Source: Acidobacteriota bacterium
Lineage (GTDB): Bacteria > Acidobacteriota > Terriglobia > Terriglobales > Acidobacteriaceae
Assembly (NCBI GenBank): GCA_028872955.1
Contig: JAGWNX010000016.1
Location: 1 to 52,845, forward strand
Length of the DNA: 52,845 nucleotides
Direction: 5' to 3'
Shown here: piece after piece, positions 37,248 through 44,952 of the stretch
Position numbering within the stretch: position 1 is the first letter of the stretch
Layout of the letters: each line of letters starts with the position of its first letter
Translations under genes and position numbers: made by a program
The notes under the pieces: model-generated
Database searches by the model: none
Told to the model about the DNA's origin: nothing
What the model saw: the letters and a program-made list of their open reading frames with translations, nothing else

Positions 37248-37643
37248 ATGACTATCGGTATGGACTTTCATGACGCACGACTGCTTGAGCTCGTTTGCAA
37301 TTCGGATGGCGGGGGGCATGCTCTACTCCGTGCGTGTATTTTCAAATCTAACGGCATTGTCTTCGAAGATGCACAAGAGTCCGGCTGGCAGAACTGCCGC
37401 CTGGTCTTCCAAGGCATGCGAGTTCAGGGTACACCGGCAGAACTCGGCGCATATGCTAGCGAGGGAGATATGCGGGTGGATGGAAAAAGTCATGGCGGTT
37501 TGATCCTTCTTCCTGCGGATTATCAAGGCAGCATACAAATCAATCTCGTGCTGTCGCCACTCTTCGAAACCTTGACCATTCACGCTCAAAGAATCACTTC
37601 GTTGCTTGAGGGTCCATGGGAGCTCGAAGCAACTTGGGAGTGA
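37248..37643 (+). CDS. Hypothetical protein between direct repeats
   Basis: The 131-residue protein starts at ATG 37248 and lacks signal or membrane segments. It opens with MDFHDARLLEL and a Gly-rich turn (NSDGGG), has mixed charge and alternating hydrophobics suggesting a beta-rich fold, and ends with GPWELEATWE. It sits alone between the two 92-bp repeats, which suggests it moved or was duplicated as a unit. GC content is lower than in the neighbouring conserved genes. I do not recognise the family; similarity to immunity proteins is only an impression. Confidence 0.55.
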   Translation: MTIGMDFHDARLLELVCNSDGGGHALLRACIFKSNGIVFEDAQESGWQNCRLVFQGMRVQGTPAELGAYASEGDMRVDGKSHGGLILLPADYQGSIQINLVLSPLFETLTIHAQRITSLLEGPWELEATWE

Positions 37644-37658
37644 GGCCGGCGCAGCCGG

Positions 37659-37750
37659 GTGCCCCACATCTCGATCTTGAGATGTGGGTTTGCAGGATGC
37701 TCGTCTCCAGCCTCAAACTAGAGCTTCTGTGAGGGGCGTTTATCGTTACT
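37659..37750. repeat. 92-bp direct repeat, copy 2, with palindrome
   Basis: Second copy of the repeat. Its left end has a perfect 10-bp inverted repeat CCCACATCTC / GAGATGTGGG around six bases, directly after the core GGGTGCCCCA that also occurs in the element at 27763-27920. Confidence 0.8.
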
Positions 37751-37801
37751 GATCAGCTCAAATCTGCACAATGATGACCTCATGGGACTCGGAGGTCTGC
37801 T

Positions 37802-38224
37802 TCAGTAGAGCGTATAGAGTGGCGGTATAAACAGCGCACGAATACGTTGTCTGTAGATTCCAGGTGGGTCGTGGGGCCAAGGCCGCTTATCATCGTTCGC
37901 CTTCTCGGAATCAGATAGTGAAAACTCAGAGATGATAAGGACCTGGCAGCCATCAGCGTTCCCATTTGTGCTAAATGTCCAGTGCCCTTCACTGGTTTCG
38001 ACAGATTTCGCTAGCAACGGATGGCCGCTCACAATCTCCACCTTGGATACGTTTCCAGAGGAACCGAACTCAAGACGGGAAATTACTGCTCCTTGCAGGC
38101 GGGCGGCTTTCGCAATTGGCGGGTAGGCTGGTGCAACAACGTTCACTGGCTTCATCGCGCACCAGTGGGAGCCAAAGCAAACGCCGGGTGCGAAGAATAG
38201 AAGTATCAGTAGTCGTTTGATCAT
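37802..38224 (-). CDS. Stand-alone TonB C-terminal domain protein
   Basis: The 140-residue product has a short signal peptide (LLILLFFAPGVCFGS) and then PVNVVAPAYPPIAKAARLQGAVISRLEFGSSGNVSKVEIVSGHPLLAKSV. That matches the C-terminal domain of TonB, which binds receptors; the motif is YPPxAKxxxxxGxV. It lacks the usual N-terminal membrane anchor and Pro-rich arm, so it cannot transmit energy in the standard way. It probably acts in the periplasm. It belongs to the low-GC patch; the ribosome site is weak. The many acidobacterial TonB receptors make a link plausible. Confidence 0.75.
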   Translation of the reverse strand: MIKRLLILLFFAPGVCFGSHWCAMKPVNVVAPAYPPIAKAARLQGAVISRLEFGSSGNVSKVEIVSGHPLLAKSVETSEGHWTFSTNGNADGCQVLIISEFSLSDSEKANDDKRPWPHDPPGIYRQRIRALFIPPLYTLY

Positions 38225-38382
38225 TCAGGCGCTGTCCTACGGTCTCAGGCAGTTGTCACCAGCAGCGTCCAGTTTCCCGCAAAGACAGCGTAAACAGCAA
38301 CTTCGATCAGTACCGTGAAGCCGCCTTCCCCTCACCAACCCAGATCAGCCGGGCGGGCTGGCTGCGGGTTGCTTTGCCGTGC

Positions 38383-38613
38383 TTAGCCGGTGCGTTTGGT
38401 GCGGATGATGTCTTCGCAGTTGAAGCAGAGGCGCTGGCCGGGGGCGTGGCCGCCGTTCAGGTAGCGGACGCGGCGGTGGCGCGGGATGGCCTGCAGGCGG
38501 GTGCACTTCTCCGTGGTGTGGTACACGTCGCTGCCCTCGCACCAGGTGGGCGGAATCTCGGGCGTCAGCTCGGGCTGGTCCGGAAAGGCGAGGCTGGGCT
38601 GCGGCGAGGGCAC
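38383..38613 (-). CDS. Small zinc-ribbon-like protein
   Basis: A 76-residue frame starting at GTG 38613, whose first base is the last base of the upstream stop (TAGTG), with AAGGA 6 bases before. The product has a Pro-rich N-terminus and four Cys: one after PTW, one in EKC near the middle and a CFNC pair at the end. The pattern suggests a zinc site. Coupled translation with the preceding zinc-ribbon gene implies a joint role. Upstream in-frame ATG at 38748 lies inside that gene and is unlikely. Function unknown. Confidence 0.6.
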   Translation of the reverse strand: MPSPQPSLAFPDQPELTPEIPPTWCEGSDVYHTTEKCTRLQAIPRHRRVRYLNGGHAPGQRLCFNCEDIIRTKRTG

Positions 38614-38837
38614 TAGCTGTCCTTGCGGTAGAGCAGGTTCCGCATGGCGGCGCGGCGCGACTCGGCTGCTTCCTTGACGCCGGAGAGGGTATCGGCGTTC
38701 ATGGCGCGGGTGGCCAGCGTATCCTCGGGCTCGTCGTTCACGCTGCACTCCAGGCAGCGGTTGGCGAAGCCGGGCTTGCCGGGCTTCAGCTCGAACTCCT
38801 CACCGCAGACGGCACAGGTTTTGATTGGGAACGGCAT
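38613..38837 (-). CDS. Small zinc-ribbon protein
   Basis: The 74-residue product opens with KTCAVCGEEF and later RCLEC, giving two Cys-x2-Cys pairs 17 residues apart, a typical zinc ribbon. The rest is helical and charged (AMNADTLSGVKEAAESRRAAMRNLL). It starts at ATG 38837 and its stop overlaps the next start by one base. Such proteins are often small nucleic-acid- or protein-binding accessories, but no role is known. It is divergent from the aldo-keto reductase. Confidence 0.7.
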   Translation of the reverse strand: MPFPIKTCAVCGEEFELKPGKPGFANRCLECSVNDEPEDTLATRAMNADTLSGVKEAAESRRAAMRNLLYRKDS

Positions 38838-38898
38838 AGCTCTATTTTAGCCACTTCGCGATAGCCGCGGCGGCCCTTGCTCGTGCATCCTAGGGTGC

Positions 38899-39933
38899 AT
38901 GGAATATCGCGTGTTGGGCCGTTCAGGATTGAAGGTGCCGGAGCTGTGCTTCGGTGCAGGGACGCTGGGAACCAGCGGGGAGTTCTTTGAGGCATGGGCG
39001 AAGACCAGCGAGGCCGAGGCCGACCGCATTGTGGGCCTGTGCATGGATGCGGGGCTGAACTTCTTCGATACCGCAGACATCTACTCGTTCGGCTCCAGCG
39101 AGCAGGCGCTGGGCAAGGCGCTGGCGAAGTATCGGCGCGAGGATGTGCTGATCTCTACCAAGGCGACGTTCCGGTTTGGCGAGGGGCCGAATGATGTGGG
39201 CTCCAGCCGCTACCACCTGATGCAGGCGTTGGAGGGCAGCCTGAAGCGGCTGGGCACGGACTACATCGACGTCTACCACCTGCACGCGTTTGACGCGACC
39301 ACGCCGGTGGAGGAGACGCTGAACACGCTGGACCGTATGGTGCGCGACGGCAAGGTGCGCTACCTTGCGTGCTCCAACTTCTCTGGCTGGCACCTGATGA
39401 AGTCGCTGAGCGTGAGCGAGCGGTACGGCTGGGCGCGCTACGTCGGGCACCAGGTGTACTACTCGCTGGTGGGCCGCGACTATGAGTGGGAGCTGATGCC
39501 GCTGGCGCTGGACCAGGGCGTGGGCGCGCTGATCTGGTCGCCGCTGGGCTGGGGACGCCTGACCGGCAAGATTCGCCGCGGTGTGGGCATCCCGGCAGAC
39601 AGCCGCCTGAACACCAAGGTGGTGGTGGATAGCGGCCCGCAGGTTCCGCTGGAGCATATCTACAAGGTGGTGGAGGCGATCGACGAGGTGGCGGCCGAGA
39701 CCGGAAAGACCGTGCCGCAGATTGCGCTGAACTGGCTGCTGCGCCGGCCCACGGTCTCCACGCTCATCATCGGGGCACGCAACGAGCAGCAGCTGCGCGA
39801 CAACCTGGGCGCGGTGGGCTGGACGCTGACGCCAGAGCAGATGGCGAAGCTCGACGCCGCCAGCGAGGTGCCGCTCGGCTACCCATACTGGCACCAGCGG
39901 CAGTTTGAGGAACGCAACCCGCGCCCGGTGTAA
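38899..39933 (+). CDS. Aldo/keto reductase
   Basis: The 344-residue NADPH-dependent (beta/alpha)8-barrel enzyme shows the catalytic tetrad: D57, Y62, K88 and a His near 127-129 (VYHLHAFD). The C-terminal segment LLRRPTVSTLIIGARNEQQLRDN forms the cofactor pocket. It reduces aldehydes or ketones in the cytoplasm; the loops resemble those of the YajO/Tas-type group, but the substrate is unknown. The start is the ATG at 38899. The gene is followed by a GC-rich hairpin and is convergent with the ABM-like secreted protein. Confidence 0.9.
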   Translation: MEYRVLGRSGLKVPELCFGAGTLGTSGEFFEAWAKTSEAEADRIVGLCMDAGLNFFDTADIYSFGSSEQALGKALAKYRREDVLISTKATFRFGEGPNDVGSSRYHLMQALEGSLKRLGTDYIDVYHLHAFDATTPVEETLNTLDRMVRDGKVRYLACSNFSGWHLMKSLSVSERYGWARYVGHQVYYSLVGRDYEWELMPLALDQGVGALIWSPLGWGRLTGKIRRGVGIPADSRLNTKVVVDSGPQVPLEHIYKVVEAIDEVAAETGKTVPQIALNWLLRRPTVSTLIIGARNEQQLRDNLGAVGWTLTPEQMAKLDAASEVPLGYPYWHQRQFEERNPRPV

Positions 39934-39955
39934 CGACGGGGCTGGACCTGCAACC

Positions 39956-39985
39956 GGGGGGGAGCGTCCGTGGATGCTCCCCCCC
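39956..39985. terminator. GC-rich hairpin between convergent genes
   Basis: A 10-bp stem (GGGGGGGAGC / GCTCCCCCCC) encloses 10 bases between two convergent genes. No clear T-run follows, so it is a possible terminator or attenuator. Confidence 0.5.
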
Positions 39986-39997
39986 TGTGTTTGCGGG

Positions 39998-40894
39998 TTA
40001 GTTTGCTGGCTTGGCTGCGGGTGCGGCTGGCTTGGCCGCGGCCTTCTTCGGGGCGGCGGGTGCCTTCCAGAAGTCCGGCTCGGCAGCCACCCAGTTTGGC
40101 GGCGGGTAGCTCATCTTCGGGTTGAAGATGTAGAGGTTGGTCTGTACAGATAGCACGGTGCTGGCGTTCCAGTCGCGCAGCTTCTTCATGCCGTCCTCGC
40201 CGGCGGCGGCCTCAAACTTCTTGCCCTCGGCGATCTCGGCGTCGGCGTCGGCCAGGCTCTTAAGCGCTGTAAGGCCCAGGTAGACATCGCCGTCGGCCTT
40301 GCCGTAGGCGATCTCAAAGACGCTCCACTTGGCGCCGGTTCCAGCCTTCTGGTGCACGTCTCGGGCGAACTTCACGGACTCTTCGAACTCATGCTCGTGA
40401 CCGGGCCGGATGACGAACGAGACGATCTCGAAGTAGCGTGCGCCCACCAGGTTGGTCTCGTTCAGGCTCAGGTCTTCGCGATGGATGAAGACGCCCTGGT
40501 CCAAATCGCTCAGCAGTTCGCCGTCGGCCTGGATCGCGTGATCCAGTGCCGCCATCAGGGTGGTGTTTCTGCGGTCGGCCTTGATGGAGGACTCCCATGA
40601 GGCCAGCGAGGTGTATCCGGAGAGGAAGAGTGCGCGGGAGGGGCCGGAGAGCGCATTCATGCCCAGGTAGAAGTTGGTGGACTTGCCGTTGGCGAGCGCC
40701 GGAGGAAAGGCGGCCTCGGTCTTGTCGTGGGCGCTGGAGTCTTTGCCGGGCTTCAGGTACTCGCGTTGAATGACGAGCACATTGGGCGGCCCGTCGGAGC
40801 CGTCGTGCTGTGCCAGCAGCGACAAGGGAGCGGCGGCAAGGGTGGAGAGCAGGATGGGCAGAACAACGGATGTGCGCACGGAACGAAGTGACAT
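39998..40894 (-). CDS. Secreted protein with two ABM-like repeats
   Basis: The 298-residue product has a signal peptide (LSTLAAAPLSLLAQ). Two similar halves follow, beginning NVLVIQREYLKPGKDSSAHDK (near 38) and YFEIVSFVIRPGHEHEFEES (near 155). Both resemble ferredoxin-like alpha-beta-barrel (ABM/NIPSNAP-type) segments. The C-terminus is an Ala/Pro/Lys-rich tail, low in complexity. It should be periplasmic or extracellular. GGAGGGCCC lies before the ATG at 40894. No active-site residues can be assigned. It is divergent from the beta-galactosidase across a 329-bp region. Confidence 0.65.
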   Translation of the reverse strand: MSLRSVRTSVVLPILLSTLAAAPLSLLAQHDGSDGPPNVLVIQREYLKPGKDSSAHDKTEAAFPPALANGKSTNFYLGMNALSGPSRALFLSGYTSLASWESSIKADRRNTTLMAALDHAIQADGELLSDLDQGVFIHREDLSLNETNLVGARYFEIVSFVIRPGHEHEFEESVKFARDVHQKAGTGAKWSVFEIAYGKADGDVYLGLTALKSLADADAEIAEGKKFEAAAGEDGMKKLRDWNASTVLSVQTNLYIFNPKMSYPPPNWVAAEPDFWKAPAAPKKAAAKPAAPAAKPAN

Positions 40895-41223
40895 GTGAGG
40901 GCCCTCCAATGGCCTGAGACGCTGCAGGGTGAATCCCGTTGGATGGCGGGCCGGGCACGATGGGAGCAGAAGGATATGGAACTTTGCCCCACGACGCCTG
41001 ACTCGAGGAGTGAATCACTGCACAAGCGGGCCTGAGGTTCAGAGGGGAGGAAGCTACAAGCGGGCGAAACTGAGGGAGTTTCGCCGCGGCTGGCTTCTGA
41101 GCTGTGCAGGAAGAGTGCGCCAATGCGGGGCGGAAAGTCAATGGCTGTAAACGGTTGCATTTCTGCGGGTAGAATGTTGCCTGAATTTCCGGCAGGCGTG
41201 TGACGCTGCCAGGTGAGGTGTCG
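40895..41223. other. 329-bp divergent promoter region
   Basis: No gene is seen. It should contain promoters of the ABM-like gene (minus) and the beta-galactosidase (plus). A LacI-like operator (41146-41159) and a TAGAAT box (41170-41175) lie at its right end. Confidence 0.5.
41146..41159 (+). promoter_or_regulatory. LacI/CcpA-type operator upstream of beta-galactosidase
   Basis: TGTAAACGGTTGCA matches the general LacI-family pattern TGxAAxCGxTxxCA at 13 of 14 cre positions, mismatching only at one W. It overlaps the expected -35 region of a promoter whose -10 could be TAGAAT at 41170-41175. A repressor binding there would block initiation. The regulator gene is not in this window. Confidence 0.45.
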
Positions 41224-43053
41224 ATGACGTTCCGCAGGCAGATTCTTGGGGTGCTGGCCGCAGTGTTGCTGGCAGGTAGTGTGCAGGCACGCGCAGCAGA
41301 GCCGCATACGTTTGGCGTGGCCAACGGCCAGTTCGTGCTGGATGGCAAGCCCTTCCGCATCCTCTCCGGCGAGATGCACTACCCGCGCATTCCGCGCGAG
41401 TACTGGCGGGCGCGGCTGCGCATGGCCAGGGCCATGGGGCTCAACACCATAACCACCTATGTCTTCTGGAACGAGCACGAGACCTCGCCGGGCGTCTATG
41501 ACTTCAGCGGCAACAACGACGTGGCGGAGTTCATCCGCGAGGCCCAGCAGGAGGGGCTCTACGTCATTCTGCGGCCCGGTCCCTACGTCTGTGCGGAGTG
41601 GGAGTGGGGCGGCTATCCTGCGTGGCTGCTCAAGACGCCCGGCATCACGGTGCGCAGCAGCGACCCGAAGTTTATGGAGCCCGCCAGGCGGTGGCTGTTG
41701 CGCGTGGGCCAGGAGCTGGCCCCGTTGCAGATCGGCAACGGCGGGCCCATCCTGCTGACCCAGGTGGAGAACGAGTACGGCAGCTTTGGCGCAGACCACG
41801 CGTACATGGAGTCGATCAAGCAGGCGCTCGTGGCCGCTGGATTTACCCGCTCGCAACTCTATACGGCTGACGGGCCGGAGCAGGTGCCGCATGGCTCGCT
41901 GCCAGAGCTGCCGGTCGGCATCAACTTTGGCGGCGAGCGCGAGGGCGATGCGGAGCGCGCGTTTGCCACCCTCAAGCAGTTCCGCCCGCAGGGACCGTTC
42001 ATCAACAGTGAGTACTGGGCAGGCTGGTTTGATCACTGGGGCAGCGGCCATGCCCACACCAACGCTGAGGCACAGGCGGCTAACCTGCAGTGGGAGCTGG
42101 CGCAAGGCTACTCGGTGAGCCTGTACATGTTCCACGGCGGCACCAGCTTTGGCTGGATGAACGGCGCGAACAGCGACGGCAAGGGCAGCTACGAGCCCGA
42201 TGTGACCAGCTACGACTATGACTCCGTGCTGGACGAGAGCGGGCGCACCACGCCGAAGTACTTCGCCTTCCGCGACATTATTACCAGGGCCACCGGCGTG
42301 CAGCCGCCGGCCGTGCCGCAGGTGCCTGCCCCTGTCAGCGTACCCGCAGCGTCGCTCACCCAGAGTGCCTCCCTGTGGAGCAATCTGCCGCAGCCGATCC
42401 GCAGTGAGCAGGTGCAGAGCATGGAAGAGGTGGGCCAGGCCTACGGATACATTCTGTATCGCACCACGCTGCCGGAGTCGGCGAGTGCGGCGCTGGTACC
42501 GCAGACCGTGCACAGCTATGCCGTGGTGTATGTGGATGGCAAGCAGGTAGGCACCATCGACCGTCGCCTGGGCCAGCGGCAGGTACAGTTGCCGGCCGTG
42601 CACGCCGGCGCACGGCTGGACATTCTGGTGGAGAACACGGGCCGGGTGAACTTTGGCAAGGCGATTGAGGGCGAGCGCGCGGGCCTTACGGGGCGCGTTC
42701 TGCTGGGCGAGGCGGAGCTGCGGGGCTGGCAGATCTATCCGTTGCCGATGACCAACGTGGCGCAACTGCCGTACAGCAACGAGCCCTGCACCGGGGCCTG
42801 CTTCTACCGGGGTGCGCTGCAGGTGAGCCAGCCGGGCGACACCTTCCTGGACACCAGCGCGTGGACCAAGGGCGAGCTGTGGCTTAACGGGCGGGCGTTG
42901 GGCCGCATCTGGGACGCAGGTCCGCAGCGGGCACTGTACGCGCCGGGACCGTGGCTGCGTAGGGGCGCGAACGACGTGATTGTGTTTGATCTGCAGGCAG
43001 CGCCAGGACGCGAGGTGCGCGGGCTGGACCACTCGGTGCTGGACGGGCGCTAG
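41224..43053 (+). CDS. GH35 beta-galactosidase, exported
   Basis: The 609-residue enzyme has a signal peptide (LAAVLLAGSVQARAAE) and a GH35 TIM barrel. The acid/base is E184 in VENEYG and the nucleophile is E263 in NSEYW. MFHGGTSFGWMNGAN follows, as in the family, and the last ~200 residues are beta-sandwich (galactose-binding) domains. It should cleave beta-galactosides in the periplasm or outside, releasing galactose. The ATG at 41224 follows AGGTGAGG; the frame opens at a GTG at 41200. The gene has a LacI-like operator just upstream, so induction by sugar is likely. Confidence 0.93.
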   Translation: MTFRRQILGVLAAVLLAGSVQARAAEPHTFGVANGQFVLDGKPFRILSGEMHYPRIPREYWRARLRMARAMGLNTITTYVFWNEHETSPGVYDFSGNNDVAEFIREAQQEGLYVILRPGPYVCAEWEWGGYPAWLLKTPGITVRSSDPKFMEPARRWLLRVGQELAPLQIGNGGPILLTQVENEYGSFGADHAYMESIKQALVAAGFTRSQLYTADGPEQVPHGSLPELPVGINFGGEREGDAERAFATLKQFRPQGPFINSEYWAGWFDHWGSGHAHTNAEAQAANLQWELAQGYSVSLYMFHGGTSFGWMNGANSDGKGSYEPDVTSYDYDSVLDESGRTTPKYFAFRDIITRATGVQPPAVPQVPAPVSVPAASLTQSASLWSNLPQPIRSEQVQSMEEVGQAYGYILYRTTLPESASAALVPQTVHSYAVVYVDGKQVGTIDRRLGQRQVQLPAVHAGARLDILVENTGRVNFGKAIEGERAGLTGRVLLGEAELRGWQIYPLPMTNVAQLPYSNEPCTGACFYRGALQVSQPGDTFLDTSAWTKGELWLNGRALGRIWDAGPQRALYAPGPWLRRGANDVIVFDLQAAPGREVRGLDHSVLDGR

Positions 43054-43095
43054 GGCCGCAGAGCGGGGCAACACCAGACAGTAAGCTGCACGACT

Positions 43096-43142
43096 ACGGC
43101 CGCAGGGTTTGGGGGAGGGTAACTCCCGGGCCCTGCGGCCGT
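43096..43142. terminator. Long hairpin between convergent genes
   Basis: A perfect 12-bp stem (ACGGCCGCAGGG / CCCTGCGGCCGT) encloses 23 bases containing a second hairpin (GGGAG/CTCCC). It separates the beta-galactosidase and the DHA2 transporter; a GTGTTT follows. Confidence 0.7.
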
Positions 43143-43173
43143 GGTGTTTCGCCAGCGAAGATCTGGCTGAGGC

Positions 43174-44820
43174 CTAGTGGCCGGCCCCGGCGCTGATGTG
43201 CTTGGGAGGACGAGGAATCAGCAGCAGCAGCGGCAACATGCAGGCGCAGAAGATGCTGAGGTATTGGATGATGTCCAGGTAGGCCAGCATGCCGGCCTGC
43301 CGATGCAACTGGCCGTAGATCCAGGCCTGTGCGGCGTGCGAGCCCGGGCCAACCATGGGGTTGCCACCGCCGTGGCCGCCAAAGACTCCCTTGAGCCGGC
43401 TGACCTGGTTGACGAACGCGGGGTCGCCGGAGGTCAGGTTGCGGATCATGTTGGTCTCGTGCGCGGCGCTGCGTCGGGTAAGAAAGGTCGCGACAAAGGC
43501 CGTGCCGCACGACCCGCCAATGTTGCGGGCGAGGTTGGTCAGGCCAGAGACGTCGTTGTTCTCCGACTGCTTTACGCCGATGTAGGCGATGGTATTGATC
43601 GGGATGAAGAGGAAGGCCAGTCCTGAGGCCTGGAAGCAGCGCAGAAAGACCAGTCTGCCGTAGCTGATGTCCAGGTTCATGGTGTGCATGGTCACCAGCG
43701 AGAGGGTCAGCATGGTGAAGCCATAGGCGATCAGCTTACGCGGGTCCACCTTGCCTACCAGGAAGCCCACCACGGGCATCATGGCCATCATCATCAGGCC
43801 AGCAGGCGACAGCACCATGCCAGCCAGCTCTGCCGTGTAGCCCAGCAGCGTCTGCACAAACTGCGGGATAAGGATGGTGGTGCCGTACAGGGTGAAGCCC
43901 AGCACAAACATCAGCAGAAAGCTGATGCTGAAGTTGCGCCGGTCAAACAGTGTCAGGTTCAGAATGGGGCGGTGGTTGGTGCGGAGCTGGCGCAGCTCCC
44001 ACCAGATCATGATCACGAAGGCGACCACCATCAGGACGGTGAAGAAGACGATGAGCGGCGAGGAGAACCAGTCGTCCTCCTGTCCCTTGTCCAGCACAAA
44101 CTCCAGCGAGCCGAAGGTTGCGGCCAGCAGGCCAAAGCCGAGAAAGTCCAGCTTGATGCCACCCTTCTGCGACTCCTTCACCTGCTTCTCCACCCAGGGT
44201 GGATCCTCCACGATGCGGCTGGTGAGGAAGAGCGAGATGAGGCAGATGGGCACGTTGAGGAAGAAGATCCAGCGCCAGTCAAAGTTGTCTGTAATGTAGC
44301 CGCCCAGCGTGGGGCCGATAGCCGGGGCCACCACGACGGCCAGTCCGTACATGGCAAAGGCCTGCCCGCGCTTCTCCGGCGGGAAGGTATCGGCCAGGAT
44401 GGCCTGCTCAGACGGTGCCAGGCCGCCGCCGCCGATGCCCTGCAGCACGCGGAAGAAGACCAGCAGCGGCAGCGAGGGCGCAAAGCCGCAGAGCGCACTG
44501 CTGATGCCGAACAGCGCGACGCAGATCATGTAGAACTTCTTGCGCCCGATGAAGGTGGTCATGTAGGCGCCGGCAGGCAGAATGATGGCGTTGGCCACCA
44601 GATATGCGGTCAGAACCCAGGTGGCTTCATCCTGCGTGGCACCCAGGCCCCCGGCGATGTGGGGCAGGGAGACGTTGGCGATGGAGGAGTCCAGCACCTC
44701 CATGAACGTGGCCAGCGTAACCGTCATGGCGACGATCCAGGGATTGACCCGCGGTCGCCAGGGTTTCACCACTGGCACGGGCTGTGGAGCGTCGTCGAGT
44801 GTGAGCGTTGCAGTACCCAT
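43174..44820 (-). CDS. DHA2-family MFS drug exporter, EmrB/QacA-like
   Basis: The 548-residue protein has about 14 hydrophobic segments. N-terminal ATFMEVLDSSIANVSLPHIAGGL is the helix-1 motif D1 of DHA2 exporters, and GPTLGGYITDNFDWRWIFFLN contains the antiporter motif C. Members export drugs, dyes or solvents in exchange for protons, usually with an EmrA adaptor and outer-membrane channel; neither is next to it here, though one may lie elsewhere. Start is the ATG at 44820 without a good ribosome site. It is divergent from an ECF sigma gene. Confidence 0.9.
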   Translation of the reverse strand: MGTATLTLDDAPQPVPVVKPWRPRVNPWIVAMTVTLATFMEVLDSSIANVSLPHIAGGLGATQDEATWVLTAYLVANAIILPAGAYMTTFIGRKKFYMICVALFGISSALCGFAPSLPLLVFFRVLQGIGGGGLAPSEQAILADTFPPEKRGQAFAMYGLAVVVAPAIGPTLGGYITDNFDWRWIFFLNVPICLISLFLTSRIVEDPPWVEKQVKESQKGGIKLDFLGFGLLAATFGSLEFVLDKGQEDDWFSSPLIVFFTVLMVVAFVIMIWWELRQLRTNHRPILNLTLFDRRNFSISFLLMFVLGFTLYGTTILIPQFVQTLLGYTAELAGMVLSPAGLMMMAMMPVVGFLVGKVDPRKLIAYGFTMLTLSLVTMHTMNLDISYGRLVFLRCFQASGLAFLFIPINTIAYIGVKQSENNDVSGLTNLARNIGGSCGTAFVATFLTRRSAAHETNMIRNLTSGDPAFVNQVSRLKGVFGGHGGGNPMVGPGSHAAQAWIYGQLHRQAGMLAYLDIIQYLSIFCACMLPLLLLIPRPPKHISAGAGH

Positions 44821-44901
44821 GAGCTTATTTGGATTCTACCGGGCAGGGTACGGATTCAGCCACGGACGCAGCTTTGCTGAATCTTTGCGTGATTTTGGCC
44901 T

Positions 44902-44922
44902 GCCCTGCACTATTGGCAGGGC
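44902..44922. repeat. Inverted repeat in the DHA2/sigma divergent region
   Basis: Perfect 7-bp arms GCCCTGC and GCAGGGC flank ACTATTG, 30 bases upstream of the sigma start and about 80 bases from the exporter start. It may be an operator for one or both genes. Confidence 0.4.
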
Positions 44923-44952
44923 TTCAACCGTCCTTACCAGCAGAGGCATAGG

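Noticed and set aside
40753-43074. A 773-residue minus-strand reading frame over the beta-galactosidase
   Set aside because: The plus-strand gene has a GH35 active site and signal peptide; the antisense frame is unlike any protein family and rich in His, Arg and Gln.
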